Positions 1 through 8,145 are shown, counted from the stretch's first letter. The stretch is 23,315 nucleotides of DNA from Lachnospiraceae bacterium (GCA_009774395.1 VSNQ01000071.1:1-23315); one strand, 5' to 3'. Notes: a model not told the origin generated them from the sequence alone. Numbers and translations: made by a program.

Positions 1-149
1 GCCTGCGATTTTCTTCTTTGCAGCTGAACATTTATACGGCGTACTTGTCACAAGTAATTTCTGAACAGTTCCTAACGCATTTGTCTACGAAAATACTGGT
101 ATTATTTTCAATATGTATAACACTATCCATAAAAATACTAAAACATCTT

Positions 150-1985
150 CTATAATGCCCAAAACATATACAAATCCCAATAGAATATATTTGCTGCCGT
201 TATAAGCAAAAACGCTGCTGTACTATAATTTAATACTTTTACGGACTTCTTCAGCGAAGTTCTCTTATTTTTCCAGATGCCATATCCTGCTGTAATACCC
301 ATTGCAGCTGCAATTATACCGATTACCGCAAAAATCCATGCATATGTATCTCCTCTTGCGAAAGACGATACGCCTCCCATTGCACCTGCAAGCAGCAATA
401 TCATAGTTACCTGAAGCAAACAGGCAAACGTACTCCACTTAGCAAGACTGAACTTATATTTTTCTACCTTCTCGCTAGAGGGTTGTTTCCTTATTTTCCG
501 TGCAAAATCAGAATCGGACTTCAAAATACCACTTATTCTTATGTATAAAAACCGAATCAGTTTCGCAACAAGCATAATCAATGAAAAAATAACTGCTGCT
601 ATCCAAAGCAAAAACAACCCCATTTCTAGAATAACCGTATATATCGGAAGTGCAATATCATCGCCATAACTGTAAGCAATACGTGTAATACCTGTACTGT
701 TATCTGTTACCCACAATTTATCTTCATCAACATCACCATTTTTAAACGATAAACTCATACACTTTAATGGCCCTTTGCGCACTGTCCGCGTCGTGCGGTA
801 GATACCATCTGGAATCGGCTGCTCTGCGGCATACAAACTCCTCTGGAATTTTCCAAATATCAGTTCCATCATATCTTCATTATAGATTGTTTCATTTGCC
901 TGATTTGTCATTACAACCGCACCGATTCCATGTACAAGATCCAGCAGCAGATAAGACGAACATCCTACTGTATTTCCACCGTGGCCAAAAGTTTGTACAC
1001 CATACAAAACTGACCAGAATCCGTGACAGTTTAAAGGTATTTTCGTAGTTCCATAGTAAGCAGTTGGCGTAAACAACTCCTGCCATGTATCTTTTTTCTG
1101 AAATAAAGCACTGTCTTCGTCCAAAAGTGCCTTTGCAAACCGTTCAAAATCCTCCAATGTCGAAGTACACATCCCCGCTGGATAAAGTGTAATATAATAA
1201 AAGCAGTCTGGTATTAATGTTTTATCCTTGGTGTAGCATTGAAGCAGCCTGCGCTGTTCTTGCACAAAGCGATTATCTGATAAATCCATTGCGACTGCAC
1301 TGTGCTCCATCCCCAACGGCTGAAAAATATTTTGATGCACATAATCATAAAAAGACATACCACTAACCCGTTCCACAATCAATCCGGCAAGCGCTGCGCC
1401 CCAGTTAGAATATGCAGTTACCGTTCCTACTGGATAAATCTGTGCAGGCTTGTGCGCCGCCAAAGCCTCTTCAAAATCTGCAAACGCATTAATATCCTTT
1501 GTCATTAAATCCGGATAAACTTCTTGAAAGCCTGCATTGTGATTCATTAAATGCAGCATTGTCACAGGGGTATCATATTTTAAATTCGTTAAAAAATTTT
1601 CTGGTAAATATTCCTGAATGTCCGCATTAAAATCCAGTTTTCCCTGCTCATAAAGCTGCATTACGCTTACCCACACCAAAAGTTTCGTTGCTGACCCCCA
1701 TTCAAATACAGCATTTTCGTCTGCAATGATTTGCTTCTCTACATCTATATAACCGTAATACTTCCGCAGCAGTTCTTCATCCTGGTTAAATACGGCAACT
1801 GCCATTCCTGCTGTTGTATCGTTATGATCTACGACAAACTGCGCAATTTCTTCCTCTAAATCTGCAGTACGCACCCCAGAAGGGAGCAAATCCTCTGCTG
1901 CCAAAACACTGCACTCCTGCCCTAAAATCAACAGAAGCATTATAAAACACATTACAATTTTTAACCTTTTTACCTTTTTCATCAT
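150..1985 (-). CDS. Membrane-anchored serine beta-lactamase-fold (class C / PBP4*-like) protein
   Basis: The 611-aa product belongs to the serine hydrolase family that includes class C beta-lactamases and D-Ala-D-Ala peptidases. Visible catalytic motifs are SATK (residues 98-101, SxxK nucleophile), YSN (192-194, YxN) and HGG (335-337, in the KTG position). A signal peptide-like hydrophobic stretch covers residues 10-30. After the catalytic domain there are four predicted membrane segments (about 449-478, 516-537, 548-570, 585-608), so the enzyme domain should face outward. Two adjacent ATGs lie after AGGGAG; the first is used here. It is the last gene of a sigma factor/anti-sigma/hydrolase operon, which suggests a cell-envelope stress or peptide-hydrolysis role. 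Real beta-lactam hydrolysis is not shown: the family also holds esterases and peptidases. Confidence 0.85.
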   Translation of the reverse strand: MMKKVKRLKIVMCFIMLLLILGQECSVLAAEDLLPSGVRTADLEEEIAQFVVDHNDTTAGMAVAVFNQDEELLRKYYGYIDVEKQIIADENAVFEWGSATKLLVWVSVMQLYEQGKLDFNADIQEYLPENFLTNLKYDTPVTMLHLMNHNAGFQEVYPDLMTKDINAFADFEEALAAHKPAQIYPVGTVTAYSNWGAALAGLIVERVSGMSFYDYVHQNIFQPLGMEHSAVAMDLSDNRFVQEQRRLLQCYTKDKTLIPDCFYYITLYPAGMCTSTLEDFERFAKALLDEDSALFQKKDTWQELFTPTAYYGTTKIPLNCHGFWSVLYGVQTFGHGGNTVGCSSYLLLDLVHGIGAVVMTNQANETIYNEDMMELIFGKFQRSLYAAEQPIPDGIYRTTRTVRKGPLKCMSLSFKNGDVDEDKLWVTDNSTGITRIAYSYGDDIALPIYTVILEMGLFLLWIAAVIFSLIMLVAKLIRFLYIRISGILKSDSDFARKIRKQPSSEKVEKYKFSLAKWSTFACLLQVTMILLLAGAMGGVSSFARGDTYAWIFAVIGIIAAAMGITAGYGIWKNKRTSLKKSVKVLNYSTAAFLLITAANIFYWDLYMFWAL

Positions 1986-2146
1986 AAAAACTCCCTATAA
2001 ATCGTATTCTTTGACGTTTGAAATAACTTTTATGCCAAATTATTCCTGTTCAAATCGACCTCTTTATAAAACTCCCTATGAAATCGTATCTTTTGACGTC
2101 TTGGAATTGTCTTCATTCAAATTATTCTTGTTTAAATTATCTCGAT
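1985..2146 (-). repeat. Decayed ~81-bp tandem duplication of the anti-sigma/hydrolase gene junction
   Basis: Two diverged copies sit head to tail, about 1985-2065 and 2066-2146. Matching landmarks are CTCCCTAT at 1991-1998 and 2072-2079 (period 81), followed in both by AAATCGTAT and TTTGACGT, and then CAAATTATTC with a TGTT[C/T]AAAT continuation. The right copy holds the real 3' end and TAG stop of the anti-sigma gene. The left copy, upstream of the hydrolase, still reads D-L-N-R-N-N-L-A-stop in the corresponding frame, which is a relic of the C-terminal repeat. Both copies keep TAGGGAGTTTT (minus strand), where the stop codon runs into the Shine-Dalgarno site. Confidence 0.75.
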
Positions 2147-3239
2147 TCAAGTCATCATGATTCAAATTATCCCGATTCAAATTATCCTGATTCAAATTAT
2201 CCTGATTCAAATTATTCTGACTCAAGTTATCATGATTCAAATTATCCCGATTCAAATTATTGTGCTGCATTTTACCAATCAGCAAAAATACAATCCCAAC
2301 ACATAATGAAACTACAATAATTAAAAACATTAGATTTGCATTCAGCACTTCCCATTCATTTGTACTCATCCCTTTTGAAAAATCCAGATATGCTAATCCG
2401 GCACCGTCAGGCGTTGGCAGCAGTACATTCATTACATCATTGGAAATGCCTAATAAAAATCCCGTTTCTATAATGGTAACACCTGCCTTTATCCATGCAT
2501 TTCTGCGCAGATAACGGATATTAAAAAGCCATAGCCAAACAGCCAGCAAAACATAGGTTGTTACCGAAAACGCTATCTGCCAATAGTCCTTTCCTCCATT
2601 GACATAGAAACCGCATATGATTAACAGCAGATACAGCCAGATACAGTCCCATAACAATGTAAGCGCTGCTTTGTGGTTTCGCAGCATGGACGGCAAAGGA
2701 ATGTCCCTTATACTATAAGGAAGAAACACAACCGAAATCCCCAAAATGCAAGAAACCGCAGTTACTCCAAACCAGTCCCCTTTTGTATAGATACAGCATG
2801 TTAATAACAGCAGCAGCAAAGCAGCCGTTGCACAGCCAACTGTCCATGTAAACTTTTTTTGGGGCACTACTAAGGGAACTACTAGTATCGCCCCCACAAG
2901 CAGCATCGCTGTCAGCACAATAAAAAACCAATCCAATGCATGTCCAATCGCGATATTACAGATTAGGCAGATTACAACAGGAATCAGCAGCACGCCGGCT
3001 GTCGCAATGCCGATTGTAAAGGCTTTTCTATTTTCTTTTTTCTGATAGGTTTTTACAATAGATTCCCGTTCATCAATTAACTGCTGTTCTAATGTGGCAT
3101 CCTTTATCCGCTCTGCCATTTGTTGACAGGTGCTGCACTCCTGTAAATGTTCCTCCACAATTTTCCGGCTTGCTTCGCTGCATACACTGTCCTGATACAA
3201 CGGGAGCAAATCCCTTACCATATCACATTCATATTTCAT
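2076..3239 (-). CDS. Anti-sigma factor: zf-HC2 zinc finger plus multi-pass membrane domain
   Basis: The 387-aa product starts with a zinc-binding anti-sigma domain: H31-x3-C35-x2-C38 with an upstream Cys (C20), the HxxxCxxC signature of ZAS/zf-HC2 proteins that bind ECF sigma factors. From about residue 74 it is strongly hydrophobic, with six to eight membrane segments (for example 74-98, 103-125, 134-151, 157-174, 192-212, 220-240, 303-323). Residues 327-377 are ten tandem copies of a five-residue unit N-L-N-x-D, ending in a short Ser/Thr/Lys tail. Its ATG lies three bases after the sigma factor stop codon, so translation is probably coupled. Inference: it holds the sigma factor at the membrane and releases it on a signal. 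The repeat tail looks like a later addition by slippage. Confidence 0.88.
   Translation of the reverse strand: MKYECDMVRDLLPLYQDSVCSEASRKIVEEHLQECSTCQQMAERIKDATLEQQLIDERESIVKTYQKKENRKAFTIGIATAGVLLIPVVICLICNIAIGHALDWFFIVLTAMLLVGAILVVPLVVPQKKFTWTVGCATAALLLLLLTCCIYTKGDWFGVTAVSCILGISVVFLPYSIRDIPLPSMLRNHKAALTLLWDCIWLYLLLIICGFYVNGGKDYWQIAFSVTTYVLLAVWLWLFNIRYLRRNAWIKAGVTIIETGFLLGISNDVMNVLLPTPDGAGLAYLDFSKGMSTNEWEVLNANLMFLIIVVSLCVGIVFLLIGKMQHNNLNRDNLNHDNLSQNNLNQDNLNQDNLNRDNLNHDDLNRDNLNKNNLNEDNSKTSKDTIS
2109..2261 (-). repeat. 15-bp in-frame coding minisatellite (N-L-N-x-D)10
   Basis: About ten tandem copies of a 15-bp unit, plus-strand consensus ATTATCCTGATTCAA, encode residues 327-377 of the anti-sigma factor. 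Changes are mostly confined to the codon giving Q, R, H, K or E, and to D/N at the last position. Because 15 is divisible by three, gain or loss of copies keeps the frame. The unit superficially resembles a pentapeptide repeat (xNLxx), but the near-identity of the DNA copies points to recent slippage. Confidence 0.92.
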
Positions 3240-3242
3240 CCT

Positions 3243-3737
3243 TTATTTCTCCTTTCCCAAAACATCTTGAAGCATTAGTTTTGCGCGATGGTACGTCACC
3301 CTCGCCCAATTTTCCGTTTTCCCAAATATCTGACCAATTTCCCGAAATGACAATTCTCCAAATATCCGTAAGGAAAACACTTCTTTATAAGGTTCTTCCA
3401 ATTGATGCAACGCCATATGTACCGCAAACGCTGCTTCCTTATCCACTACCATTTGCTCAACATTAATATTGGATTCCGCTTCCTCTTCTTTGTATTCTTC
3501 CGTTTTCTTTTTCCGCAGTACATCCATGCACAAATTTTTTGCAATTGCACACAACCAAGTTAATTCCTTGGAATCGCCGCGGAATGTACTTTTCATTGCA
3601 CGATAAAAAGTTTCCTGCGTCAATTCCTCCGCCAACTGGGCATTCTTTACGATTGTTATAATAAAAGAATACACGTCCATATAATAGACTTGATACACTT
3701 TCTCAATATTATTTCTGCCCCCTTTGATATGGTTCAT
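3243..3737 (-). CDS. ECF-type RNA polymerase sigma factor
   Basis: The 164-aa product has the compact two-domain layout of extracytoplasmic-function sigma factors. Region 2 (about residues 11-75) contains the typical AEELTQETFYRA stretch and WLCAIAKNLCMD, which together bind core polymerase and the -10 element. Region 4 (about 108-160) has LEEPYKEVFSLRIFGELSF with the helix-turn-helix continuation that reads the -35 element. No extra C-terminal domain is present. GAGGTGGTG lies about eleven bases before the ATG. An ATG slightly upstream is followed at once by a stop, which supports the start chosen. It is first in an operon with its anti-sigma factor and a beta-lactamase-fold protein. It lies behind a promoter of ECF type, so it probably activates itself. 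Confidence 0.92.
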   Translation of the reverse strand: MNHIKGGRNNIEKVYQVYYMDVYSFIITIVKNAQLAEELTQETFYRAMKSTFRGDSKELTWLCAIAKNLCMDVLRKKKTEEYKEEEAESNINVEQMVVDKEAAFAVHMALHQLEEPYKEVFSLRIFGELSFREIGQIFGKTENWARVTYHRAKLMLQDVLGKEK

Positions 3738-3768
3738 AACACCATCACCACCTCGCTTTCACAGATTA

Positions 3769-3794
3769 GACGCAATTATCGAATTTTTGTTACA
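3769..3794 (-). promoter_or_regulatory. Probable ECF-sigma autoregulatory promoter
   Basis: Reading the minus strand, TGTAAC (3794-3789) is followed after exactly 16 bases by CGTC (3772-3769). This matches the TGWAAC-N16/17-CGWC pattern known for Bacillus ECF factors such as SigX and SigW. It lies about 30-55 bases upstream of the sigma factor ATG, leaving a short leader containing the ribosome binding site. No housekeeping promoter is obvious here. Confidence 0.55.
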
Positions 3795-3812
3795 AAAAAT
3801 TTATTTTTTCTA

Positions 3813-3852
3813 TAAAAAAAGCAGCTTTTACATTTATGTGTAAAAACCGCTG
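3813..3852 (-). terminator. Probable intrinsic terminator before the ECF operon
   Basis: The stem pairs CAGC (3822-3825) with GCTG (3849-3852) and TTTTACA (3826-3832) with TGTAAAA (3839-3845). There is a 3-base bulge and a 6-base loop. On the minus strand the stem is followed by seven T (3820-3814). It would end transcripts coming from the glycosylase/metH side before the sigma factor promoter. Confidence 0.55.
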
Positions 3853-3930
3853 TAAAAAATCCATTCAGCCTTGTTTACTGACAACACTGTAAGAACCTTT
3901 CTGAACTTAACATTTTATTAGATTTTTACT

Positions 3931-4063
3931 AGCTCCTTGCTTTTAGCTTTTAACTTCTTGCTTTTAGCTTCTTGCTTTTAACTCCTTGCTTTTAGCTTCC
4001 TGCTTTTAACTTCTTGCTTTTAGCTTCTTGCTTTTAGCTCCTTGCTTTTAGCTTCCTGCTTTT
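3931..4063 (-). repeat. 14-bp minisatellite spanning the glycosylase stop codon
   Basis: About nine and a half copies of a 14-bp unit, consensus AGCTTCTTGCTTTT on the plus strand, run without gaps except for one 7-bp half copy at 3945-3951. Units alternate between AGCT and AACT starts and between CTT and CCT interiors, as if higher-order pairs had been copied. Because 14 is not a multiple of three, each copy is read in a new frame. The glycosylase tail reads EAKSK, then ELKAR, then S-stop in successive copies. The stop codon at 4020-4022 sits inside the array. Confidence 0.92.
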
Positions 4064-4694
4064 TTGCTGGCGCATAATCTTTCATTTCTGGAATAGCGCC
4101 GCCCGCTACTGCCCAAAAATACAGGCTTGCGACACTACAATAAGGCGAAAGACGTCTGCGATACTTTTCAAATAGTGCCTTGTCAATACTGCGGTGGTGA
4201 TAGACCATTCTCATACCGCGCAGAATCGCTAAATCTCCATAACTGAAAATATTGGGGCGCTGCAAGCAGAACAACAATATCATTTCTGCTGTCCACACGC
4301 CGACACCCTTTAGGGAGGATAAGGCTGCAATTGCTTCGTCATCGGACATACGTTCTATTTTTGTCAGATTCCATTCACCATGAATAATTTTATCCGCAAA
4401 ATCTTTAATATATTCTGCTTTGCGAAAAGACATTCCAAGCGACTGCAGTTTGCCAATTTCCGTATTGCCAATTGTTTCAGGCGCAATTTCGCCAAGAGCA
4501 TCCTGCAGCCGCTGCCAAATCGTCTGCTGCGCCTTTGTGGAAATCTGTTGTGCTACAATATGATGCACCACCGCCGAGAATAAATCGGTGTCCACGGCAC
4601 GGTCGATATGCCCGATCTTATCAATGACTGCGGCAAGTCTTTTGTCTTTACTTTTTAGGTAGGCAAGTTCTTTGTCACCGTATGAAAAGTACAT
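4020..4694 (-). CDS. AlkA-family DNA-3-methyladenine glycosylase (HhH-GPD)
   Basis: The 224-aa product is a base-excision repair glycosylase that removes alkylated bases. A helix-hairpin-helix lies at residues 126-148 (LKGVGVWTAEM). It is followed by FSYGDLAI with the presumed catalytic Asp154. There is no Lys in the HhH, so it should be a monofunctional AlkA-type enzyme rather than an Ogg/Nth lyase. There is no iron-sulfur Cys cluster. GGAGG lies about ten bases before the ATG. The last 14 residues (rich in K, E, A, S) derive from the 14-bp tandem repeat and are probably not part of the fold. It lies 169 bp downstream of metH on the same strand, and no terminator is visible between them. Confidence 0.9.
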   Translation of the reverse strand: MYFSYGDKELAYLKSKDKRLAAVIDKIGHIDRAVDTDLFSAVVHHIVAQQISTKAQQTIWQRLQDALGEIAPETIGNTEIGKLQSLGMSFRKAEYIKDFADKIIHGEWNLTKIERMSDDEAIAALSSLKGVGVWTAEMILLFCLQRPNIFSYGDLAILRGMRMVYHHRSIDKALFEKYRRRLSPYCSVASLYFWAVAGGAIPEMKDYAPAKKQEAKSKELKARS

Positions 4695-4863
4695 GGTTTG
4701 GTTTCCTCCAAATTTTAGTTCTATTTTACTTTACTTAATTTCTCAATACTTCCAAATATTATTTTCTGATAATTGGATAATATCCCCATATCCTGTTCAT
4801 TGGTAGCGATTGATTGCAACAATACCTGTTTTCTTGTAGTTTCAGCAGTTATTTGCTCTGTTT

Positions 4864-7293
4864 TTACAGTTCTCCAGCCTCATACAATTCATTTGCATAC
4901 CGCACAGACCCCATTGCGTCCTTGGAGTAGAAGTCTGCGCCAATCATATCGGCGTATTCCTGTGTCAGCACTGCGCCGCCAACCATAATTTTACAATCTA
5001 CGCCGTTTTCACGCAGCAGCTTAATGGTTGCTTCCATATTAACAACGGTTGTTGTCATTAACGCGCTTAGCCCGACCAATTTCACATGGTGTTCTTGAAC
5101 AGTTTCTAGTATTTTCTCCGGCGCAACATCTTTTCCAAGATCTATCATATCAAATCCATAATTTTCCAACAGCGTTTTTACAATATTTTTCCCGATATCG
5201 TGAATATCTCCTTTTACAGTTGCAATCACAATTTTTGCCTTACTCTCACTTTTCCTGCCTTGCTTGGAAAGTGCTTCTTTAATGGCTTCAAAGGATGCTT
5301 TCGCTGCGTCTGCGCTCATTAAAAGCTGCGGAAGAAACATCTTTTTTTCTTCAAAGCCTTTTCCCACCACATCCAAAGCAGGAATCAACTTATCATTAAT
5401 AATCGTCAGCGATTCTATATTCTGCTCTAACAACTGTGTCGTTGCTTGATAAGCACTTTCGGAAAGCCCCTTTATAATCGCATCTTCCAACGTAAGTGAT
5501 TTGTCTTTTGCTGTTGGTGCGGCAGCTGCCGTTTTATCCGCTGCCTGCGCACATTGATTGATGTATTCCATACATTGTTCATCCTCACCAATTAAAGCAT
5601 TAAAGCTATAATATGCCGCCATCATAGGCTCGCTGGAGGGATTGACAATGCCTGCGCTTAATCCATTATGCATTGCCATTGTAAAAAATGCTGTATTAAT
5701 GCGGCTGCGCTCCGGCAGACCAAATGAAATATTGGATACGCCAAGCACCGTATGAAGTCCCATTTCATAACGAATGCGGCGCAAGGTTTCCAATGTAATA
5801 TTTGCGTTTTCTGCTCCTGTACTAATTGTCAGAACCAACGCATCCATTACAAGATTTTTCTTGGGAATACCATAGGCAGCAGCCGTTTTCACGATTTTTT
5901 CTGCGATGGCAAGGCGTCCTTCCACGGTTTCAGGAATGCCGCTTTCATCAAGACAAAGGCACACTACCACTGCGCCGTATTTTTTTGCAATAGGAAATAC
6001 GCTTTCCATGGATTCTTTTTTGCCGTTTACGGAATTAAGCATTGGTTTGCCGTTATAACACCGCAGTCCACGCTCCATTGCCACCGTATCGGAAGTATCA
6101 ATTTGCAGCGGCAGATCCATAATCGCTTGAATGCCTGTAACCGCTTCCTCCATAAGCTGCGGCTCGTCAATCTCCGGAAGCCCGACATTGACATCTAAAA
6201 TCTGTGCGCCTTTTTCCTCCTGCACAAGCCCTTCTTTATAAATATATTCCATATCATGATCGCGCAGCGCCTGCTTAAACTTGGATTTTCCGGTCGGATT
6301 AATACGCTCACCGATAATCAGCGGTTTTCTGGTAAAATACACCGCATGATTATAGGAGGAAATAACGGTTAAATTTTTATCAGAAATTGGCTGAATTGAC
6401 ATATTTTGGCATAAAGTGACGACTTCCCGAATATGCTCCGGTGTAGTGCCGCAACAGCCGCCTACCACGCTTGCCCCCATCTCAACAAGAATTTTGACAC
6501 TTTGCGCAAATTCTTTCGGCGCTACATTATAAACCGTTTTTCCATTAATTACCACCGGAAGCCCAGCATTGGGATTTATCACAATCGGAAGCGAACAACA
6601 ATTTGTTAATTGTGGCAGAAGGTTTTTCATCTGCTCCGGCCCTAATCCGCAGTTAAAGCCAATTGCGTCAACCCCCAGTCCTTCCAGCATTGCCGTCGCG
6701 CTTGCCACATCGCCGCCTGTTAACAGTTTTCCATTTTCATCAAAAATCATCGTTACAATCACCGGAAGACTGCTGTTTTCCTTTGCCGCAAGCACTGCTG
6801 CCTTAATTTCATAGGAATCGCTGACTGTTTCAATTAAAATACAATCTGCGCCCGCTTTATCCCCTGCGATAACGATTTCCCGAAATGCTTCATACGCCTG
6901 CACAAATGTCAGTTCTCCCAATGGCTTGAGCAGCTTGCCAAGAGAGCCAATATCAAGTGCTGTATACATCGGACGCTCGTTATTGTGTAATTCCTGTCTT
7001 ACTTCAACAATTGCTTCCTTAACCAAACGGATTCCGCTGTCTACCAATGATTCTACTGTATATTCTGCGGAATGTGGCATTTCCTTGCACTTAAAACAGT
7101 TTACGCCGAACGTATTCGCCTTCACAATATTGCAGCCCGCAAGCAGGTATTCTTTGTGTATTTGCCGGATTTTCTCTGGATATAGGATATTCCATGTTTC
7201 CGGAATTTCTCCTGCCTGCAGTCCTCTTTCCTGCAAAAGCGTCCCCATACCGCCATCAAAAAACAAAATCTCTTTCCCTAATAAATTCCTCAT
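4864..7293 (-). CDS. metH: Cobalamin-dependent methionine synthase, three-module form without activation domain
   Basis: The 809-aa product transfers a methyl group from methyltetrahydrofolate through cobalamin to homocysteine. The homocysteine-binding module (about 1-295) shows FFDGGMGTLL at 11-20, the zinc ligand C215 in FNCG, and C280-C281 in GGCCGT. The pterin-binding module (about 320-570) contains IGERINPTG at 327-335. The cap helices (about 600-685) precede the B12-binding module, with D696-x-H698-x-x-G701 supplying the lower cobalt ligand His698, then GLS (741-743) and GG (772-773). The protein stops right after this module. The reactivation domain of E. coli-type MetH (about 1,200 aa) is missing, and its job is evidently done by the gene just upstream. 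AAGGGAGG lies before the ATG. The gap to the upstream gene is 60 bp, so the two form an operon. Confidence 0.95.
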   Translation of the reverse strand: MRNLLGKEILFFDGGMGTLLQERGLQAGEIPETWNILYPEKIRQIHKEYLLAGCNIVKANTFGVNCFKCKEMPHSAEYTVESLVDSGIRLVKEAIVEVRQELHNNERPMYTALDIGSLGKLLKPLGELTFVQAYEAFREIVIAGDKAGADCILIETVSDSYEIKAAVLAAKENSSLPVIVTMIFDENGKLLTGGDVASATAMLEGLGVDAIGFNCGLGPEQMKNLLPQLTNCCSLPIVINPNAGLPVVINGKTVYNVAPKEFAQSVKILVEMGASVVGGCCGTTPEHIREVVTLCQNMSIQPISDKNLTVISSYNHAVYFTRKPLIIGERINPTGKSKFKQALRDHDMEYIYKEGLVQEEKGAQILDVNVGLPEIDEPQLMEEAVTGIQAIMDLPLQIDTSDTVAMERGLRCYNGKPMLNSVNGKKESMESVFPIAKKYGAVVVCLCLDESGIPETVEGRLAIAEKIVKTAAAYGIPKKNLVMDALVLTISTGAENANITLETLRRIRYEMGLHTVLGVSNISFGLPERSRINTAFFTMAMHNGLSAGIVNPSSEPMMAAYYSFNALIGEDEQCMEYINQCAQAADKTAAAAPTAKDKSLTLEDAIIKGLSESAYQATTQLLEQNIESLTIINDKLIPALDVVGKGFEEKKMFLPQLLMSADAAKASFEAIKEALSKQGRKSESKAKIVIATVKGDIHDIGKNIVKTLLENYGFDMIDLGKDVAPEKILETVQEHHVKLVGLSALMTTTVVNMEATIKLLRENGVDCKIMVGGAVLTQEYADMIGADFYSKDAMGSVRYANELYEAGEL

Positions 7294-7353
7294 CTGAAAC
7301 CTCCCTTAATTCTTCTCTTTTCCAATATGCTTTTTTACGGCTGCATCAACACT

Positions 7354-8076
7354 TCACATTTCACGAAATGCACAATCCACTTTATTACAACTGGCGCATT
7401 TGCCAATATAACATCCTTGATGATTCTCTGTTATACCGATAAAAGCTGTTACACTTTTCGTCGGCAGCATAAGCAGACTCTGGGTTAATGTCAATCCTAT
7501 CCGTTTCGTACATTCAAGCTGTGCGAAAATATCCTTTTGCGTTTCCAACGGCAAATCCCCATAACCTGCACTAAACCGAGGCCGCAGATACAGCCCTTGC
7601 TGCGCCGCCTGCTGCCGTATTTGCTCCTGTAAAAGATTGCAGCATGCTTCAATACACGCTGCGCCGCACGCCTGCGCTATCGACGCTTTTGCCATATGGA
7701 TAATTTCATACCGCTGCAGCAGCTTATCCACATTTACGCCGAGTGTTGCCGCCATTAATACTACTTTCGTGCACTGATATAAATTGTCCGCCAAATTTCT
7801 GCTCTTAATAACCATTACAGGATTTTCTTGTTTCGCATAATACAGCTTTACCAATCCCGTATCCGCACGCTGCTTATCCAGCTTGTCCACAACGCTGTCA
7901 CAATCATATACCTTATAAATAGTTCTTGGCTCCATACACTGCATAAGTTCTAAAAGAACCTCCTCAACCAGCGCACAGACGGATTGGTCAGGCATCTGCC
8001 CTTGAATGCCCAAATAGCGATACACCTCCCGCCTATTTACCATTTCATAAACTACCTTGCTGTCAATTGCTCCCAC
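7354..8076 (-). CDS. Methionine synthase reactivation (SAM-dependent activation domain) protein
   Basis: The 240-aa product corresponds to the C-terminal activation domain of MetH as a free-standing protein. In the family, this domain binds S-adenosylmethionine and re-methylates oxidised cob(II)alamin. Supporting motifs are RPRFSAGYGDLP (165-176), resembling the RxSxGY signature, and LLMLPTKSVTAFIGI (201-215). A Cys-rich tail (C222, C227, C230, C235) follows. The start is GTG at 8074-8076 with CGGAGG ten bases before it; the nearby ATG is followed directly by TAG. It is the first gene of the unit, with metH 60 bp downstream. No SAM or cobalamin riboswitch is apparent, because the predicted leader is only about 35 nt. 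Confidence 0.88.
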   Translation of the reverse strand: MGAIDSKVVYEMVNRREVYRYLGIQGQMPDQSVCALVEEVLLELMQCMEPRTIYKVYDCDSVVDKLDKQRADTGLVKLYYAKQENPVMVIKSRNLADNLYQCTKVVLMAATLGVNVDKLLQRYEIIHMAKASIAQACGAACIEACCNLLQEQIRQQAAQQGLYLRPRFSAGYGDLPLETQKDIFAQLECTKRIGLTLTQSLLMLPTKSVTAFIGITENHQGCYIGKCASCNKVDCAFREM

Positions 8077-8116
8077 TGTCTACATGCCTCCGTTTTCTTT
8101 ACAGATTCTCTATGAA

Positions 8117-8145
8117 ATTTTATCATTCCCGCCAAAACAAGTCAA
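8117..8145 (-). promoter_or_regulatory. Housekeeping promoter of the activation protein-metH operon
   Basis: On the minus strand, TTGACT (8145-8140) and TAAAAT (8122-8117) are separated by exactly 17 bases. The -35 element overlaps the base of the hairpin at 8142-8172. Transcription would begin near 8110, giving a leader of about 35 nt that contains the CGGAGG site. Confidence 0.65.

Noticed and set aside
3..155. Plus-strand frame of about 50 codons from the window edge to a TAA
   Set aside because: It lacks a start inside the window, runs into the end of the opposite gene, has no recognisable similarity, and is of a length expected by chance. The first 149 bp contain a short palindrome (ACTTG/CAAGT) and CTGAACAGTTCCTA, only loosely like the MITE end, which is not enough to call an element.
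2109..4063. CRISPR-like arrays
   Set aside because: The 14-15-bp units are contiguous with no spacers. They are minisatellites.
4721..4879. Minus-strand open frame of 53 codons between metH and the glycosylase
   Set aside because: No ATG, GTG or TTG lies at a usable distance from a ribosome binding site. The composition fits A-rich spacer DNA. A decayed gene end is possible but unsupported.
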